From positions 1 to 64,000 of the forward strand of contig NZ_FNEN01000014.1 in NCBI RefSeq assembly GCF_900100185.1: 64,000 nt of DNA, written 5' to 3'. The position numbers and the translations under genes are program-made. The notes below the pieces were generated by a model. The model saw only the letters and a list, made by a program, of their open reading frames with translations, ran no database searches and was not told the DNA's origin. Positions 60,880 through 64,000 of this stretch are shown here, one piece after another (within the stretch, counting starts at the first letter, position 1; every line of letters starts with the position of its first letter). The DNA comes from Natribacillus halophilus. Its GTDB lineage: Bacteria > Bacillota > Bacilli > Bacillales > Marinococcaceae.

Positions 60880-63330
60880 TTATGATGTGACTTTAGACTT
60901 CAACTCAACTTCAAATTCACCATCTCGATAAGCAATCACCGCTGTTTGCCCTTTTTCGATGTTGCCCCTGAGCAATTCTTCGGATAAACGGTCTTCCACC
61001 TGCTTTTGCAATGCGCGGCGCAGCGGGCGTGCACCGTAATCAGGGTCAAACCCTTCATCAGCAATTTTTTCCATCGCTTCATCCGTTAATTCAAAGTTGA
61101 CTTCTTGTTCATTTAACCGTGTTTGCAATTCTTTCGCCATTAAGCCGACGATTTCGCGAATGTGTTTCTTCTCGAGACTGTGGAACACGATCGTTTCATC
61201 AATGCGGTTGAGAAACTCCGGACGGAACGTTTTCTTGAGTTCCTCGATGACTGTATTTTTCATATCGAGGTGTTTTCGGTCCGTCGTGTTCGTCGTAAAT
61301 CCGACGTATTTATTATTGAGCGAGGCCGCACCGACGTTGGAGGTCATGATGATCGCTGTATTTCTAAAATCTACTTTGCGACCTTTCGAATCGGTCAGAT
61401 GGCCGTCTTCCAGCACTTGCAGCAAAATATTAAATACATCCGGATGCGCTTTTTCAATTTCATCCAGCAAAATCACCGAATACGGACGCTGTCGTACTTT
61501 CTCGGTGAGCTGTCCACCTTCATCATAACCGACATAGCCCGGCGGTGAACCGACAAGTCTGCTCGTCGTATATTTTTCCATATACTCGGACATGTCGATC
61601 CTAAGCACCGCTTCTTCATCACCGAAGAGTGTCTCGGCGACGGCGCGGGCCAGTTCGGTTTTCCCAACCCCGGTTGGACCGAGGAAAATAAAGGAACCGA
61701 TCGGTCGCTTCGGATCTTTCAGCCCCGCACGAGCACGACGCACCGCTTTTGAAACCGCGTCGACAGCTTCATCCTGACCGATCACCCGATCGTGGAGGAT
61801 GTCTTCCATTCTGAGCAAGCGTTCCGTTTCTTCTTCCGCCAATTTCGTAACGGGAATTCCCGTCCAGCTGGCAACGACTTCAGCAATATCATTCATAGCC
61901 ACTTCTGTATTCTCTTGCCCTTGCTTTTCTTTCCATTGGTTCTTGAGTTCATCTAATTCTTCACGAAAACGTTGTTCACTGTCGCGAAGAGAAGCGGCCT
62001 TTTCAAACTCCTGGCTTTGCACGGCTGCATCTTTTTCCTTGCGGGTTTCTTCCAGTTTTTGTTCTCTTTCTTTTAGATCGGGCGGAGCCGTATATGAACG
62101 CAACCTTACTTTCGAAGCTGCTTCATCAATCAGGTCAATTGCTTTATCCGGCAAGAAACGGTCAGAGATATAGCGATCCGACATTCTTACCGCTTCTTCA
62201 ATGGCTTCATCGGTAATTGTCACACGGTGGTGCGCTTCATACCGATCGCGAAGTCCGCTCAGGATTTGCGTGGATTCCTCCAAAGTTGGTTCGTCAACAT
62301 GGATCGGTTGGAACCGGCGTTCAAGCGCCGCGTCTTTCTCAATGTAACGACGGTATTCATCGAGCGTTGTCGCTCCGATGCATTGTAAGTCTCCACGCGC
62401 CAAAGACGGTTTCAAAATGTTGGAAGCATCGATCGCCCCTTCAGCACCGCCGGCACCGATTAAGGTATGGAGTTCATCGATGAACAAGATGACGTTTCCG
62501 GCCTGGCGGATTTCTTCCATAACCTTTTTCAGACGGTCTTCAAATTCCCCGCGATATTTCGTACCGGCAACGACAGTTCCCATATCCAGGGTCATGACCC
62601 GTTTGCTGCGCAATGTCTCCGGGACTTCATTGGCGATAATCGACTGCGCAAGCCCTTCAGCCACCGAAGTTTTCCCGACGCCCGGCTCTCCGATTAAAAC
62701 AGGGTTATTCTTTGTCCGCCTCGAAAGGATTTGGATCACACGCTGAATCTCTTGTCCCCGGCCAATGACCGGATCCAGATTTTCTTCCTTGGCCACGGCT
62801 GTAAGATCACGGGCCAAGCTGTCAAGCGTCGGTGTGTTTACACTTCCGCCCGCCGCTCCTTGCTGGGCATTGTTTCCGGAGGATTCATTGCTCCCGAGCA
62901 ATTGCAACACTTGTTGACGCGCTTTGTTTAAGCTTACGCCTAAATTGTTCAAAACACGCGCCGCAACCCCTTCACCTTCCCGTATCAGACCGAGAAGAAT
63001 GTGCTCGGTGCCAACGTAAGAGTGGCCTAACTTGCGTGCTTCATCCATAGACAGTTCGATCACTTTTTTCGCGCGCGGCGTGTAATGAGGGGTTTGTTTT
63101 TTCATTTGGCCATTGGCTTCCTGGCCGATAAGATTTTCAACTTCTTGCTGAACTTGATCCGAACCCAAGTTTAGAGCTTGCAGCGCTTTAGCGGCGATAC
63201 CGTCGCCTTCACGCAACAATCCCAACAAGATATGCTCTGTGCCGATATTCGTATGACTCAGTCGCACCGCCTCTTCCTGGGCGAGCGCCAGCACTTTTTG
63301 CGCTCTCTCTGTAAAACGGCCAAACATCAT
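60880..63330 (-). CDS. clpC: ATP-dependent Clp protease ATPase subunit ClpC
   Basis: 816 aa. Two Clp-N repeats ([40 protein letters not shown]), AAA1 Walker [10 protein letters not shown], a UVR/middle domain ([19 protein letters not shown]) that binds adaptors such as McsB/MecA, and AAA2 Walker [11 protein letters not shown]. It feeds ClpP. It overlaps the mcsB stop by 4 nt; the ctsR-mcsA-mcsB-clpC operon of the CtsR regulon would continue to the right. Confidence 0.97.
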   Translation of the reverse strand: MMFGRFTERAQKVLALAQEEAVRLSHTNIGTEHILLGLLREGDGIAAKALQALNLGSDQVQQEVENLIGQEANGQMKKQTPHYTPRAKKVIELSMDEARKLGHSYVGTEHILLGLIREGEGVAARVLNNLGVSLNKARQQVLQLLGSNESSGNNAQQGAAGGSVNTPTLDSLARDLTAVAKEENLDPVIGRGQEIQRVIQILSRRTKNNPVLIGEPGVGKTSVAEGLAQSIIANEVPETLRSKRVMTLDMGTVVAGTKYRGEFEDRLKKVMEEIRQAGNVILFIDELHTLIGAGGAEGAIDASNILKPSLARGDLQCIGATTLDEYRRYIEKDAALERRFQPIHVDEPTLEESTQILSGLRDRYEAHHRVTITDEAIEEAVRMSDRYISDRFLPDKAIDLIDEAASKVRLRSYTAPPDLKEREQKLEETRKEKDAAVQSQEFEKAASLRDSEQRFREELDELKNQWKEKQGQENTEVAMNDIAEVVASWTGIPVTKLAEEETERLLRMEDILHDRVIGQDEAVDAVSKAVRRARAGLKDPKRPIGSFIFLGPTGVGKTELARAVAETLFGDEEAVLRIDMSEYMEKYTTSRLVGSPPGYVGYDEGGQLTEKVRQRPYSVILLDEIEKAHPDVFNILLQVLEDGHLTDSKGRKVDFRNTAIIMTSNVGAASLNNKYVGFTTNTTDRKHLDMKNTVIEELKKTFRPEFLNRIDETIVFHSLEKKHIREIVGLMAKELQTRLNEQEVNFELTDEAMEKIADEGFDPDYGARPLRRALQKQVEDRLSEELLRGNIEKGQTAVIAYRDGEFEVELKSKVTS

Positions 63331-64000
63331 GTTTCGCCACCTCCGTCTTGTATATTTTCAAGCTTCAACCTTTCGCGAATCAACGTTGCCCGCCGCTCAT
63401 CCCGGCCGTCTACCGACAATTCCTGTTCGGCATATTGTTGTAAAAACGCGGGCTGAATCAGAATCATCAACTCATTAAGAATCGTACCCTCTATGCCATG
63501 AATTAAATCAAGGTCGATCCCCAGCCGAAGGTTCGATAGATGCCTACCTGCTTCCTTGGACTCGATGATACGACTATTGGCCAGAATACCATAGGAACGA
63601 TACACTTGATCAACGAGTTGCAACTGATTATGCTTGAGCAGTTCCTGCCGTGTGGTTCTTTCCCGTTCGATGAGTTGGAGAACAACCCCGCGTAATTCGT
63701 CGATAATGTCTTCTTCTGATTTACCTAGCGTCATCTGGTTTGAAATCTGAAAAAGATTCCCTCTAGCTTCACTGCCTTCACCGTAAATACCCCTAACGAC
63801 AAGCCCCAGTTGACTGACTGCCGGTAAAATTCGGTTCAGTTGTTGCGTGGTAACCAGTGCCGGTAAGTGCATCATAACCGAAGCTCGCATGCCGGTTCCG
63901 ACGTTCGTGGGGCAGCTCGTTAAATATCCTTTTTTTTCATCAAAAGCATAATCAAGATGCGCTTCAATCCAGTCATCGAGCTCATTCGCGGCTTCATAAC
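63327..64000 (-). CDS. mcsB: Protein-arginine kinase McsB, 3' part (partial)
   Basis: At least 224 codons read from the window edge; the N terminus lies outside. The phosphagen-kinase catalytic segment [21 protein letters not shown] with the active Cys is at about 63888-63935. McsB phosphorylates arginines and marks proteins for ClpCP. Downstream, the frame overlaps clpC by 4 nt. Confidence 0.95.
   Translation of the reverse strand, partial: YEAANELDDWIEAHLDYAFDEKKGYLTSCPTNVGTGMRASVMMHLPALVTTQQLNRILPAVSQLGLVVRGIYGEGSEARGNLFQISNQMTLGKSEEDIIDELRGVVLQLIERERTTRQELLKHNQLQLVDQVYRSYGILANSRIIESKEAGRHLSNLRLGIDLDLIHGIEGTILNELMILIQPAFLQQYAEQELSVDGRDERRATLIRERLKLENIQDGGGET

Overview
The window is chromosomal DNA from a member of the Bacillales, most likely a Bacillaceae. 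The gene order is the core segment that runs in Bacillus subtilis from mcsB to the rRNA operon beside pdaB, here mostly on the minus strand: mcsB-clpC-radA-disA-yacL-ispD-ispF-gltX-cysE-cysS-mrnC-rlmB-rae1-sigH-secE-nusG-rplKAJL-rsmC-rpoBC-rpsLG-fusA-tuf, then the S10, spc and alpha ribosomal clusters, ecfA1A2T-truA-rplM-rpsI, ybaK-cwlD-salA-gerD-kbaA-pdaB, and the 5' end of a 16S rRNA gene. Sporulation and germination genes (sigH, gerD, cwlD, pdaB, kbaA) show an endospore former. Acidic tails on several proteins and a lysine hydroxylase gene hint at a salt- or alkali-adapted genus, but I cannot fix the genus.

Layout. 1-430: leftward 16S rRNA with an unusually long helix in variable region V1, its leader and a strong promoter. 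434-7300: sporulation/germination block with an inserted lysine N6-hydroxylase gene and small uncharacterised genes. 7300-11560: rplM-rpsI, truA and the ECF vitamin-transporter module. 11700-26900: alpha, spc and S10 ribosomal protein clusters with secY, adk, map, infA and rpoA. 27100-32200: a cellobiose/lactose-family PTS with a LevR-type activator, a sigma-54 (-24/-12) promoter and a palindromic activator site, inserted between tuf and rpsJ. 32400-48800: tuf, fusA, rpsG, rpsL, rpoC, rpoB, rsmC, rplL, rplJ, rplA, rplK, nusG, secE. 49400-64000: sigH, RNA-processing genes, cysS/cysE behind a Cys T-box, gltX, ispF/ispD, yacL, disA, radA, clpC and partial mcsB.

Against the B. subtilis order as I remember it: rpmGB (L33) between sigH and secE is missing and the gap holds a 52-bp tandem repeat; the L7Ae-like gene between rpoC and rpsL is missing; ybaC is replaced by the PTS cassette; ybaJ is replaced by a PH-domain-type membrane protein; an iucD-like gene sits between kbaA and pdaB.

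The most distinctive non-coding signal is a dispersed family of about 90-bp structured repeats (four full copies, one internally deleted copy, one tail fragment), all in intergenic gaps between 32 and 57 kb. One copy lies in the rplJ 5' leader between promoter and L10 attenuator; two abut terminator A/T tracts. Most of the rest is conserved housekeeping DNA. I found no convincing new multigene defence or biosynthetic system.
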